Shown: positions 13,001 to 25,611 of the stretch, piece by piece
Numbering within the stretch: the stretch's first letter is position 1
Layout: each line of letters opens with the position of its first letter
DNA from: Rotaria sordida
Lineage: Eukaryota > Rotifera > Eurotatoria > Philodinida > Philodinidae
Assembly (NCBI GenBank): GCA_905250125.1
Contig: CAJNOL010000126.1
Location: 178,321-242,320 of the forward strand
Reading direction: 5' to 3'
DNA: 64,000 bases
The notes under the pieces: model-generated
Database searches by the model: none
The model's input: only the letters and a program-made list of their open reading frames with translations
What the model was told of the DNA's origin: nothing
Translations under genes and position numbers: made by a program

Positions 13001-14849
13001 ATATTAATTAAAGCTAAAGATAATGGAAAATTAATACAATATTCATCATTAATACAATTTTATTTATTAATTGGTGATAATAATACAAATGGAAGTTTAT
13101 TTTATGATTTAAATATGAATGAAAATTTTTTTAAATTAAATTCATTATCAACAACAAAACGTGTTTTTTTATTATCAACATTTTTTATATCTATAGCTAT
13201 TATTCTTGCATTTATTGTTTGTATAATATTAATACTTTTATGTCGTTATCGAAGACAAAAATATTTATATTATATTAAATGTAAAGCTGCACAAGCTGTA
13301 GTTAATAATACAAATCATTCACATGATCAAACAATGATTATTGTTGAAAATCGATTAACAGATATTGATGAAAAAACTTCAAGTTCAAATTCATCGAAAT
13401 TAAGTTTGGTATGATAAATGATTTCTTCTTTTTTTTTTTTTTTTTTTTTTTTGTTAGACATTCTTTTTATTACAGGAAAATCTTCATCAAAAACGTCTTA
13501 TTGATCATTCATCATCGCCTTCTTATACAGGTAAATGACATCGCATGGAAATTCATATTAGAAAGATTGATTTTACCTTGAAACTGTCGAATGAACAAAA
13601 AAAGAAAGAAAGAAAGAAAGAATCGGATTTAGGATTTTTTTTTCTCACTTACAATTAATTGCGTCGATCGTTAATAAACCAACAAAGAAAAGGAAAAAAA
13701 TGATCCCTTCTCACGCCATATATACACACACACACCCACATATTTCTTTGAGAAAAGAATGGTCAAGTATAGCAAACATATTTCTTATCATGACGAGATT
13801 AAGATCAAAAAAAAACACATACGAGAGAAGACTGATTGTTAGTATGTCTACAATATTGTTCTTTCTGATGAACATTATTTTTATACAGAACATTTTCGTT
13901 TGTTGAAAGATTTGTGAATATAAAAATGATTAATCCATTGATATGAAGTGACAAAAGAAAATCTTGATCATCAAATATGGATGCGGCTATTTTCATATAC
14001 ATATATGATGATAAATCAAGTATCAAATTGTTTTATGGCGTCAATTAAAAAAAAAAAAAAGAAGAAAGTCGAATGTCATCTTTCTTTGTTCTCTATTCTA
14101 ATTTTTATACACCGCTTGACATTGTACAAAAGATATCAATAAAAAGAACATTATAGTTTCTTTTTCTCTCATCGATAGGTGCAAATATCTATACACAACA
14201 TCATCATCAAGTCTCAACAACAATGAAACCGAATCAAACAACTAGTGATTATTATAGTAATAGTAGCAAACATGAAGAAGGTTAAATTTTGTTTTTTCTT
14301 TGATTCAGAGCTGGACAAGTACTCGTATACGTGGTCCGAATAGTCAATACTTGTACTTGTCCAGCTCTACTTAGATCTTTGTTTTGTTTGTTTTTTTCTC
14401 AAAATAAATTTTTTAATATATTTATCATAGATGTTGATGAATGGACTGATGAACAACAACAAAGATCAGGAATTAATAATAATAATAATAATAATGAATG
14501 GTCAATTGAGAAAATTCTTTATCCCGATTGGTTATATAAAAGTTCAATAGCAACACCAACAATACAAAAGAATTTAAATACATCAACATTTATTGATTTT
14601 AATTCTTATCGAACATTTGAAACTAATGGAAGTACAACAAGTAATAGTAGTAATGGAAGACGTACAATGTCGTCATCATTAACATCAAATGGACAACCAT
14701 CACCGAAACAAGTTCGTTTTGGTTGTCAACAAGAAATTGATGAACAAACACGTTCACATCCACATTTAAGTACAACTATTAAACAATTGAGAACAGGTAT
14801 AAAAACTACAACTATTTTACAAAATGATGCACATGATACATTTATTTAA
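10047..14849 (+). CDS. Protocadherin-like transmembrane cell-adhesion protein (5 exons)
   Basis: Spliced exons 10047-10762, 11461-13408, 13476-13530, 14179-14280 and 14431-14849 join in frame to about 1079 residues; all four introns are GT-AG. A hydrophobic signal peptide (about residues 1-22) is followed by cadherin repeats. Their Ca2+-binding ends are visible as DINDHRP, DVNDQSP, DENDCAP, DENDNHP, DLNDNKP and DINDCIP, with several DRE motifs. A last degenerate repeat brings the count to about seven, as in delta-type protocadherins. One membrane helix (starting after TTKRVFLL) leads to a basic stop and a cytoplasmic tail of about 260 residues rich in Ser, Thr and Asn. The role is calcium-dependent homophilic adhesion at the cell surface. 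I chose the ATG at 10047; 10050 is equally possible. The specific orthologue cannot be named. Confidence 0.9.
10763..11460 (+). other. Intron 1 of the protocadherin gene, unusually long
   Basis: This 698-base intron (GTAAGT...TTTTAG) is long for this genome. Its middle, about 10,860-11,400, is visibly richer in G and C than the exons around it and has no repeat structure or reading frame I recognise. It may contain an old insertion or regulatory sequence. Confidence 0.7.
14307..14368. repeat. Perfect 16-bp inverted repeat in protocadherin intron 4
   Basis: The 16 bases at 14307-14322 are the exact reverse complement of 14353-14368, separated by a 30-base loop that contains a smaller palindrome (CGTATACG). 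It sits inside the 150-base intron 14281-14430 and would form a stable hairpin in the pre-mRNA. It may be a tiny foldback element. Confidence 0.85.
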
Positions 14850-16435
14850 CCATTATGTTTTGTTTTTTTTGTTTGTGTGTGGGTGTTTTTGTTGTTAATG
14901 GACCCCCTTTCTGTCTTGTTTCTTTTCTTGTACAGTTTTAAATTTTCGGTGTCTCTTTCTGTTCTTCGTTTGAATAACGAATAAGAAAGAAAACAAAAAT
15001 AAACTAAATATTGAACAGATGTATGTAGTATGTTCGAACAGGAAGATGTTACTTGATAAAATGTATAAAGTGGCTTGATAGATGATTATTGAGTATATAT
15101 GTCTATATATATAGTTAACCTGATTCAACAGATGGATTAAATGCAGACAAGACAGGAACACTTATAGTTCAAAACGGAAATTAAACGATAACATTTTATT
15201 ATTAAACAAATGAGAAAATAAAGAAAATCTAGAAAAACAAATCAGAAATTAGTTGATATGGTGAAAAATCAAACATTTGAAATGTATATGAATGTTTTTA
15301 TCTTATGAGCTTAATTTTATTAGTAGAAAAATTCAAACATCTAGACTAATAATCTTCTATAACAGAGCAAAATTTAAGAAAACAAAAATCAATGAACAAC
15401 TGAAAAAAAATAGGACAATTGATTTTAGTTTATTTATTACAAAAACACATACGAATGTGAATGTGAACTATGATAAAGAACATACGATAATTGAATATTA
15501 TTGATTCTCGCTTGCAGAGCTTGTTGTTAGTAACAATTGTGAGAGTAACTATTTGATTATAAAATACTGGATTTTTTTTTAATATATACGTACGAGTTTC
15601 ATCATGTTGGAAGAAGCTTAAATGATTGCACGTAATTTGGTATCATCATCAGGCTAAAGCAGAAAACATAATATTTAGAATATATTAACTTTTAAACAGA
15701 AATCACTACTTTCGTAATAATCATTTTGTTGTATTCAAATAATCTATTCAATGAATTAATGTTAGTTGGACAAGAATTTTTTCTTCAAAGTTCTACAATA
15801 GTAAATAGTGAGTTTATCTATGCGTTGGGAAAAAAAGGGAAGAGTAAATGCGAAAATTTCACAGCTCATCGTTTTTTCTTTTTTGTCTCATGTTTGGTTT
15901 CTGTTATCAATTATCAAACACCATTATTCGACATAAATATATCTAAACATGAATTATATATTTGATTTCGTTGTGTATCATTATTTTTGTCGTGAAACTA
16001 TTGAAAGTATTTGGATTCTTCGAAATCTATACATCGATGTGAATCGTGAAAATAAAAATAACAGAGAATCACCAAAAATTCATAAAGATACATTGTGGCT
16101 GAGGATTTATTAGCATCTAATATGATTTGAATGATAATTATCAAGCAAACAAAATATAAACTTATTCGCTTGAATCAAGAATATTTATGCGAAAAAAAGT
16201 CAAATTCTTACTATATAATCCCTTTTTTTTTAAATATAGGATCATAATATAAGAGTTTTTAATATGATAAAATACCGTAATTTGCCTTCTTATCTTAATT
16301 ATGCATACTATTATTAAGGCTCAATTCGTTACACAATAATGCAAATCTAACTCAAGCAACACCACGTTCTCTTTTTTTTTTGTCTTATGTAAGCTCAACA
16401 TTTTTACACTAAATATCTATCCGTGTATTGTTTCG
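14850..16435. other. Intergenic region
   Basis: This is the 3' flank of the protocadherin gene, with an AATAAA-type poly(A) signal near 15217. It is AT-rich, and I see no gene, RNA or repeat that I can support. Confidence 0.5.
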
Positions 16436-16439
16436 ATTT

Positions 16440-16863
16440 GATTACAGAGTCGGATACTTCTGTTAAAGGAGTCTGTCTTATATTTATATTCAGTCATATC
16501 ATTCCACTGCTATACAAAATTCATTTTCACAGTTTTTTCAATCATTAGAATGGGAATTACCATACTTTTTTTGAAATTATCATTGATGAGAAAGAATTCG
16601 TTAGGAAATTCTCTGAGACAAATTGATTCATTGAGGAGGAACATTTATATGAGAAACCAACGAGTCCAGTCTATCTATTTAGTGATAACAGCAAACATTC
16701 ATCTACCAACAGGAATATATTCGATCGATTGAGTTCTTCAAAGCTTGATGTTAAATTGAATAGTGAAATAGTCAAATATAGTTTGGTTTCAGACATTAAT
16801 CTTCCTATTTATAAATACTCGAGAATCAATCGAAGATTTGCTTTTTCCACTTTAGAGATATAA
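16440..16863 (+). pseudogene. Decayed coding-like segment, family unknown
   Basis: After an acceptor-like AG near 16447, a reading frame with ordinary amino-acid composition can be followed to the stop at 16861-16863. It is broken by one apparent single-base frameshift in a T-run near 16570 and by an in-frame TGA at 16624-16626. Downstream of the TGA about 78 codons stay open (fragments NRNIFDRLSSSKLDVKL and SDINLPIYKYSRINRR). I do not recognise the family. It is most likely a relic of a gene, like the PSAT1 relic downstream. Confidence 0.35.
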
Positions 16864-17689
16864 GAATGACTAATAAAATGTCAATTTCATATGGATTCTT
16901 ACTCGCCTTTCAATTACTCAAGTTTTCTAGTCAAATAATCAATGATTAACTATTTTGATTACATCTACTATTTTAAGTCGATAACAAATTCCCTATGCAG
17001 TTCTAAAATATATCCTAGACATTTGTAATTGATTTCATAACTCATACGATTATTCTGTTTGATCTTTTATTTTGATTGAAAATAATTGAATGAGAAATGA
17101 AAATCTCGAATAGTTAATTTCATTTTCTTAATACAACTAATCGTTCAATTTTTACATTAATTATTGAAAGTTTTCAAATAATGATAAATATTGACATATC
17201 CATGTTGCTCTTGTTGATCACAGAAACTAGTTATATTCCTTAAAAATATGATTACTCTTTTCAAAATCCATTACTTTCAGTATTTTTTTTTACCGAAGAA
17301 AAGAATTCATACAAGTTATAATTGATACAAGTAAGAAATATACCAAGAACAATATCCATTCTATTCTTCTTTCTCTTTTCCATACTTTATAGGATCAAAC
17401 ATCATACGTATTAACAGTTATTCATAGAGATTGATACATAGAACGCAGAAGATACGTAATGAACACATATGTGGCATTGATACCTAGCCCTGACCTGAAA
17501 ATAAAGCCGGATATAATCGCTTGTTAGAATAAATAGCATCCTGTTATCATTTTTTTTTCATTCGAAAAGATTAACTATGACTATACCAACGGATTTACTG
17601 GATGTATAATCAATTTTGATTCAGGATCTACTCAATGATCACTTGAGATATGATTACAATTGATCTTTTCTTCTTCTGAAAAATGTTTA
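16864..17689. other. Intergenic region
   Basis: AT-rich DNA between two gene relics. Nothing supportable is visible. Confidence 0.45.
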
Positions 17690-18929
17690 TTTATTAGATA
17701 TTAGAGAAGATACAAGCTGAATTTTTACATTATAAAGGATCAGAATCAAATGTAATGAATAAAAAAATTAGTTTTTGTTTTTTGGAAACATTGTTGTTTA
17801 TTTGAAGAACTTAGTCATAGATCATCAACATTTGCTAAGATTATTCAAAATGCTGAACGAGATATTCGTGAAATTTTGTAAGATGATTCTTAGTACTCTG
17901 TCTTTTGCTTTCATTTGTTCAACATTTTCTTAGATCAATATTGGATTCTTATGCAGTTCTTTTCTTATAAGGTGATGCTACTGCTCAATTCAGTGCTATA
18001 CCATTAAATTTTCTTAATTCAAAATCATCGCAAAAAGCCGATTATCTTGTCATAGGATCAAGGTATAGATATACACAAAAGCTCTTAAAAATGCTTGACA
18101 GTTTTTATTTTATAAATATCCTAGTTGAAAATTCATGAAAACTAACAGGAAATGCTTATTATTATTATTATTGTTTCAATAAAACAATTTATGCTATTGA
18201 ATTAGATGATATTTTTGCCATTGTAGCAAAATATACACTCATCGTTTGCGATATGTCATCAAATTTTCTTATAGAACCTTTTGATATTACTAAGACAACA
18301 TAAAAAAACTAATACGAATGATATTTATTAAGCTTCTTTCTCTTAATTTGCAGTTAAATTCGTTAGTGCACAAAAAAATTTTGGTGCAAGATCTTGCTCG
18401 AAAAACTATAAATAAGTCAATACCAATCATATTTGATTATAAAATTCAAATAGCTAATGAATCAATATATAATATACCACCAACATTTGTGTATATAAAA
18501 GAAAAACGACTAAGTAGGCTTTGATACAATTAATTTTTTTTGTTTATTTTAGAATTTATATTGCAAATAAAATGTTCGATTGTACAAAAAAGACGACAAG
18601 ATGGTCTAAACATAATGAATCAGTTATTAGATAAAAAACCTACTGTTGTTTATGAAATAATTGATCAATTTAATGGCTTTTATGTAAATATGATCGATAG
18701 AAAATATTGTAGCCGTGTAAATATTCCTTTACGTACCGTTACAAATGTTATATCAAACGAACGATTTGAATCATTATTTATTAATGAAGCAATTAAATCA
18801 AATATGATTGAATTAAAAGGTCATTGTTCTTTAGCTGGTATTCGTATAAGTCTTTATAATGGTATTAATTTCGAAGAAGTAACTCAACTTACTGAGTTTA
18901 TGAGAACATTTCAAAAAAATAATACATAA
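17690..18929 (+). pseudogene. PSAT1: Phosphoserine aminotransferase (PSAT1/SerC) pseudogene
   Basis: Consecutive fragments match this PLP-dependent enzyme of serine biosynthesis in the right order: EKIQAEFLHYKG, then ELSHRSSTFAKIIQNAE, the QFSAIPLNF loop, KADYLVIGS, CDMSSNFL, SAQKN with the PLP lysine, FDYKIQIANESIYNIPP, YEIIDQFNGFY, and the C-terminal LKGHCSLAGIRISLYNG. Remains of introns separate several of them. The gene is broken. The Gln expected before the glycine-rich loop is a TAA stop (17968-17970). About 35 residues after KADYLVIG are missing or unreadable. There is a stop and frameshift just after SAQKN (18355-18420). Only the last 129 codons (18540-18929) remain open. No start exon was found. 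A functional copy presumably exists elsewhere. Confidence 0.85.
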
Positions 18930-20585
18930 TTAAGTCAAAAGAGCAAAAATAAATATTGATTTTATTGAAATTTTTATTAAAAAAAACAGCTAAAAATAAA
19001 AATTTTACAACATAAAAATGATTTCTTAAATAATTTAGTATTGATTGGTGCATCATTTTTGAATCTTTAGAAAGATCAAACATATCACATACAGATTTGT
19101 GATTCTTCTTATTTCTAGAAGAAATTTTTTAGAGTAGGAAACTCAACAAGCAAATATTAAAAGTCTAAACGCAGAAATCGATTTGATACAAGTAGATAAT
19201 TTCTCGAATCAATTATTCTATTATTTCAAATTTAACTCTTTTGAATATACGTACAAATAATGTTAATATATATGCTGTAATTCTAATGATTAAACTATAT
19301 AGAAGTATTGCTAAATTTTCAAAATAAACGTAGACATCATTGTTTTAGATATAAAAAAAAACAAAATCGTCGAGTTTCATTTTACTCGTATATATCACTA
19401 AAATCTGTTATAAATATTTTAGTAAAGAAACTTTATCGTATCAATATACTTTAGGTGCTTCATTGACTTATAGTTGATAATTTACTTAGTTGTTTTATTT
19501 GTTCTAGGAAGTAATTTGGGTTTCTATCCTCAAATTGTTATCAATGATTATGAATATTTTTGCAAAATGAACATTTTAACAGGGTCAGATCGATATAACC
19601 TCACTTGAGTCCTGTCCAACGCATACGTCAATAGAATCCATAGAAAATTATAATTAAATTCATTTCTATTGTCATGATATATTCTATTCATCAATCTCAT
19701 TATTTATATTATTATTAAAAAAAAAGAGTTGACAATATTGCTTTTGTTTTCAAAATACAATGTGTTCATTTTATTTTCAATGCTTCTTATTGATAAATCT
19801 AACAAATATTTCTTTTTGAGTAAAACAAAAGGTTTTACTCGTATTTTGTCTAAAATCTTAATTAATTTGTTTTTGTTCCATATATTGATTTCTAACTACT
19901 TTTTTTGATAGAAATACTATGGAAATTAATTTTATCTGCATCAATACTTCTCATTCTTTTCAAAACGCTACACCTATGCATTGTATTGAAGAATAACAAA
20001 GGACTGTTGTTACCTTAGTAACAGCACAATTCATGTTTGAAAGCAGAAGAAGAACGAACAAATACTATAGTAATGTCTACTCCTTTTTTTTTTTCTAGAG
20101 TAGATAAATACTTGTAAATCGATCTAATCCTTGTTGACTAGTTAGTTGTCAAGTAAATATGTACGATGCAAAAAAAAAAATGAAACCATATTGACTGACT
20201 AAAAGGTGTAAAATTTAAACTGAACTCTAAAATATTTTTTAAACATATGAACTTATTATACTTATAGAAGCAAAGCAACTTTCTTCTTATGTTTATATGA
20301 GTAAAGTGCTCGAACATTTTTTTTTCTCTTCGCATCTTTCTTCTTCTTCTTCTGTTCTTCAATGATTTTTTCTTTTTTATAAATTTTCACTTGTTTCAAT
20401 TGGAAAAGAAAATATAACATACGCAGCATTTTTAAAGCTTCAAACACTCGAACATTAGCATTCAAAAGAGAAAAAAAAATCATTTACTATTTTGTATATA
20501 TATGTAGATATAAATATACATGCTATAGATTATGAATGGTAATTTTTTAGTCGAAAGTTTTAATTACCGGTGATCATTAACTGTT
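18930..20585. other. Intergenic region
   Basis: AT-rich, with short A and T runs. I see no supportable gene. The last few hundred bases are presumably the promoter of the MOK-like gene. Confidence 0.5.
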
Positions 20586-23500
20586 ATGGAAAGTAAGAGA
20601 TACATTGAAAATTATAAAAATTTAACTATTACTTATTTGTTCTTTTTTGTTTGAAAGAGTATAGAATACTTGGTAAAAAAGGTGAAGGTACCTTTTCCGA
20701 AGTATTAAAATGTCAAAATGTACGTGATGGAACATTTTGGGCAGCTAAAAAAATGAAACAATTATATAAAAGGTAAAAAATCGGACAGTTAGAAACTTTT
20801 TGTTTACATTGATTTTTTAATCTTTTTTCTTTTAAAGCATGGATGAAGTCCAACAAATACGTGAAATACGTGTGCTTAAACAACTTAATGGTCATCCGAA
20901 TATAATTTTTCTACGTGAAATTATTTTGTAAATCGATTTTTTATTTTTGTTTGATTTTTAAATATAACATTTTTAATGAATATTTATTAGTGATAAACGA
21001 ACTGGTAGTCTTTGTTTAATATTTGAATTAATGACTATGAATTTATATGAATATATTCGTGGTCGACAACGATTATTATCAAGTGAAATTGTATGCAAAT
21101 TTATGTATCAATTACTTAAAGCTTTAGAATATCTTCATAGGTAACAACAAAAATTTTAAAAAAATTTGATTTAAAATAAGAAATAATTTTTTGTTACTAT
21201 TTTTCTTTTTCAATAGACATTCATTCTTTCATAGAGATGTAAGTTTTGGATAATAAATATTATATAAAACATATATTTATTTTATATGTTTAGGTCAAAC
21301 CAGAAAATATTCTTATTAAAGATGATATTTTAAAATTAGCTGATTTTGGATCTTGTCGACAGACTTTATCAAAACAACCATTTACTGAATACATCTCTAC
21401 TCGATGGTAAATTATATAAGAAAAAAAGCCATTGCCACAATCCTTGTGAGATTAAAATGTGAAATACGATGAAGCTACTCTTGCTAATCACAAAGAGATT
21501 GTTTTATTCTACCGATTTTGGGATACATTTATTCACCATCCTTTGGCTTGATCTTTCAGAGATGTAATAAAGAAATAGTTTAACAAAACGTTATTAACAT
21601 ACGACTTGTGAAGGGAGAGAGACACAGGGTACATTTTTCGCATGGCAAGTATACATGTGACTTTCTTGCTTGGTGACGGATTTCTTTGCTTAGAAATGAT
21701 TGGATGCAACACAGAAAAGTATTTTAAGAAAAAAAAATTAGGAAAAAAGTTTTTCAATCAAAAATGCCTGAGGATAACTCTTGCCCTCATTTTTTCGAGA
21801 AAATTTTTTTCTTCAAAATTGTTTTACTTTTATATTATTCGACGCAGTATAATACGCTGTTTCTGAATATACTAGTTATTTTTGTCAAGTAAGTCTTTTT
21901 TCCAAAGCCAGAAAAACAATGTAATTGATTTGTCTCTCGAATAGCTTAATTTTGTTAGATATCAATTTTCTTGGTGATATCATGATTTTCTAACTAATTA
22001 TTGAGCAATTGATTTTTCAATTTGTTTGAGGTTGTTGTGGGAGGGTATGAACAGAGTTCAAGTTTTTACTCCTATACTTCTCAACACTTCTTTTAGATCA
22101 TGTTTCACAAAATAATATCTATTTTATTATATTTTATATTAAATAGGTATCGAGCACCTGAATGTTTGTTAACAGATGGATATTATCGAAATCAAATGGA
22201 TATTTGGTCTGCTGGTAAACATTAAATACTCGTCTATTTATTTAAACAAATATAATTTTTTTCTTCAATTTAAAGGTTGTGTTATGTTTGAAATAATAAC
22301 ACTTCGACCTCTTTTTCCTGGCAGTAATGAATTAGATCAAATTAATAAAATTCATGATGTATTAGGTACACCATCACCTAGCACATTAGAAAAATTTCAA
22401 CAGTAAGTTTAGTTTTAAAAGATTATTATTATTATTGATTGAAATATCGACTTTAGAATGTTAATAAACGTATATTCTTTTAAATAAAACTAACTTTTAT
22501 TTTTGTTATTGGAATTTTCTAACACATATATTTATTTAATTATATTTTACATGTAAAAATTTACACATTTCGAAAACTACTATTCATTTAAAAAGTCAAT
22601 GAACTTGATTGTATCGTAAATAATTATGGCATAGAAACAGTTGACACTCTATGGTTGTGTAGATTTGAAAGAAAACAGATAATTCTAAGTAAACATTTTC
22701 GAAATGGTGCTCATAAAAATTTTCTCATTACATATTGACTTTCACAATAGACATTTGATAGAGAAAATCAAGGCATCTCCATATGATTTCATTACCATAT
22801 TATAAGTCTTCTTCTGAGACCTTCAAAGTCAGACAACAGATCACTGATCAGTCTGAAATGAGCTGATATCGAAGATTTTGATCATATTGAAACTAGTGGT
22901 AGTATTTATTTCATTTTTTAAAGCAACACGATGAAAATACATAGTTTTTGCGTCATAAACTCATTTCAGACTGATCAGTGATCATTTGGCCGATTTCGAG
23001 AGTTTTAGAAGAAGATTTATAACATGATAGCGGAATTGTATGGAAAGGTCGACCTTGGGTAGATCGAGAGGCCTTGATTTTCTCTATCTAATGATTAATC
23101 TTGTAAACCGACATGTAGTGAGAAAATTTTTATAGGTATTGTTTCGAAAATAATCACTGAGAACTTACTAGTATTGATCACTGTTTGATTTTTAGATAAT
23201 GTGATAAAGCTATCTGTCCTCTTTCAAATACTGAAAATCACAGAATCCCAGCTGTTTCGATGTTCGAGTGTTAGAATCGTTTTAAGAGGACCAATCTAAT
23301 TAATCAATAGGTCGAAAAATCTAAAACGATAGTAAATCTCAGTAATTAAGAGTTGTCACTATCAGTTCTATCGCTGTTATATTGTATGTTTATAATCCAT
23401 TCAACCAAAGGATAATCCTTATCAGTCACTTCAAGTATTTTATCAGTTTCATTCTATGAAATTTGTAATGATTTAAATTATTATTATTTGATTTTTTTTA

Positions 23501-24362
23501 TTACAAATAAATGAAGAACTTTTTTTCAGTCGAAATTCTGCAGTCGATTTCAATTTTCCTGCTCGTCGTGGTACGGGCATTGCTCGTCATCTAACACATT
23601 GTTCATCGGATGCAATCGATTTAATTAATCAATTATGTGTGTATGACCCAGATCATCGGATGTCAGCAGCTCAGGCTCTTCATCATCCATATTTTGATGC
23701 GATACGGTAAGAAAAATAAAATGATTCAACAACAAAAAGAAAATCTCATTTTTCGTAATAGAAATCAAGAAAATGAACAAATGAAAGAACAAGGTGAGAG
23801 TCTATGGAATACTGCTCTTCGAGTGACAAAAACAAGTGAAGATCGTTATATACGATCCGATTCAAGTAGTAGTGGATCAAGTATTGATGAGCCAATTACA
23901 TCACCAAAATCAAATACGTATAATTCATCTACATTACATCAACAAATCCTCAAACCTGATTTCAAAAAAGTATTCTTTTTTTGTTTTCTTTTTTTCATTA
24001 ATTAATTAATTAATTTTGTTTAGGTTCTTCATCCTCCACCCAAAGCTCAATCATTGGTTGATACTCGAATTCAAGGTCAATCAATAAAAAAACCTACGCA
24101 ACATAAATATAATACAAAAACAAAATCTACGATTTCAAATTATCATTATTCTCAACAAAATCAATCTCAACCTTATTATAGTAGTTTTGCAACGGTGGGA
24201 GCAGATGGTTTACCAAATCGTTCACCCACAAATATGCAATCGAATAAAAATAGTTCAACGCATTTTTTACCTCGGATATCAGGTGCTTCAGCATTTTCAA
24301 ATTATTCTACCACTACTGGAAATTCTACATTGATAACTAACAAAGTAAAACGAATTAAATAA
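20586..24362 (+). CDS. MOK: MOK (RAGE-1)-type serine/threonine protein kinase (11 exons)
   Basis: Exons 20586-20592, 20658-20772, 20838-20927, 20991-21140, 21217-21238, 21294-21406, 22147-22214, 22276-22402, 23530-23706, 23762-23969 and 24024-24362 join in frame to about 471 residues. The kinase domain fills about residues 1-285: glycine loop [14 protein letters not shown] lysine in AAKKMK, HRDVKPEN catalytic loop, DFG, and the MAPK-like TEY activation motif in [31 protein letters not shown] and [20 protein letters not shown] closely match animal MOK, a kinase of the MAK/ICK/MOK group that acts at cilia. The C-terminal 185 residues are low in complexity and basic. The first coding exon is only 7 bases (Met-Glu plus one base). 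It was chosen because it restores a [13 protein letters not shown] start with correct GT-AG ends. Confidence 0.93.
21407..22146 (+). other. Intron 6 of the MOK-type kinase, enlarged
   Basis: 740 bases, against 50-80 for most introns of this gene. It interrupts the Trp codon of the STRWYRAPE motif. It probably contains an old insertion, but I see no terminal repeats or coding remains. Confidence 0.7.
22645..23246. repeat. Imperfect palindrome inside MOK intron 8 (P2)
   Basis: The halves are reverse complements with scattered mismatches. Pairs are 22660-22690 with the 23215-23245 region, the AAAATTTTCTCA block near 22715 with the block near 23115, GAGAAAATCAAGGC near 22760 with GCCTTGATTTTCTC near 23072, and the block at 22832-22862 with 22965-22985. 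The centre is near 22,910. It accounts for much of the 1127-base intron 22403-23529. No coding capacity is visible; it is a likely foldback MITE. Confidence 0.82.
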
Positions 24363-24914
24363 GAATGTTTAAACAAAAAGACTTCGTTTTTTTTTTTGAT
24401 TGATGAGTAAAGAGACATTGCAAAGGGATATTTGTCATTGTGAAACATAATATGTTTGATACGAATATGAGACTTCAAACTTTGCAAGACATATTCGAAA
24501 CATAGGCAATATCAAATTTATGCAGCTATTTAATTTTTATATATTAACACTTCAAGTAATATTGAAGTATACGAAAAAGTCCAAATCAAGAACTTCTAGT
24601 TCAGATCAAATATGTGCAATTAAATATGGTGAATTTGATATTAAATATTTAACTACTAAAACTTAGAATAGCAATACAAATAGAAACCACTGAAATAAGA
24701 TGATACAATGATCTTTTTTTTTCTAAAATTCAATTATGTTTAATTTCCCAACTGCAATATAACATGATAAATACTTTATCAGCAAGATTATCAGCTGGCT
24801 CAGTTCTACAAATGGATATCATAACAAAAAACTGCTCTTCAGACTATTGATCAAATAGTATTGTCTTACACAAAAGATTGATGGCCAACAATTTAAACTC
24901 AGAAAATTTATATA
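24363..24914. other. Intergenic region
   Basis: 3' flank of the MOK-type kinase. Nothing supportable beyond AT-rich sequence. Confidence 0.5.
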
Positions 24915-24916
24915 TA

Positions 24917-25611
24917 CAGTGGCTCCAAAAATTATTCATACAGGTGTAATTTCGACTTTTTTCCGGAATAGTAACTCGCATTAAGAATCCAAATAGTGAT
25001 TTGGATAGAGAAAATTGTTTCCAACAAAGATCCCAGAAAGATGAAATTCTTATATTATTCCCTAAAACCAGGATCTCTAGAAAACCAAAACCCTATTTTT
25101 TCGGCACCCAGACCCCGGAAACAAAAGTTTGTTTTAATTGTATAGGATGATAGAGCAACGAATTCTCTACAAAATGAGACGTCTCCGAGCTCTCCACGAC
25201 AATTTTTGATTGAACTGCGTCAGTTTTAAAACCGCCCAAAAGTGTTTTTTTGCACCATTTCCTATGGGAAAATCGGACAAAAAGCAGTTTTGGGCGTTTT
25301 TAAAACTGATGCAGTTCAGTCAAAAATTGTCGTGGAGAGCTCGGAGACGTCTCATTTTGTAGAAAATTCGTTGCTGTATCATCCTATGCAATTAAAACAA
25401 ACTTTTATTTTCGGGATCTGGGTGCTGAAAAAATAGGTTTTGGTTTTCTAGAGATCCTGGCTTTAGGGAATAATATAAGAATTTAATCTTTCTGGGATCT
25501 TTGTTGGAAACAATTTTCTCTATCCAAATCACTATTTGGATTCTTAATGCGAGCTACCATTCCGGAAAAAAGTCGAAATTACACCTGTATGAATAATTTT
25601 TGGAGCCACTG
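24917..25611. mobile_element. Foldback MITE with Tc1/mariner-type termini (P3)
   Basis: A 695-base, nearly perfect palindrome. It begins CAGTGGCTCCAAAAATTATT and ends with the reverse complement, and is bounded on both sides by TA (24915-24916 and 25612-25613), the target duplication of Tc1/mariner elements. CAGTG ends followed by an AAAA(T)ATT block are typical of that superfamily. Nearly the whole length pairs: for example the ACGACAATTTTTGA block near 25197 and TCAAAAATTGTCGT near 25319. The centre is near 25,264. There is no transposase, so it is non-autonomous. The arms are far better preserved than in the other palindromes, which suggests a younger insertion. Confidence 0.93.

Noticed and set aside
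21533-21866. Frames on both strands in MOK intron 6
   Set aside because: Lys/Phe-rich, not continuous with the kinase, and no splice support.
21407-22146. Search for terminal inverted repeats in MOK intron 6
   Set aside because: No convincing pairing by eye.
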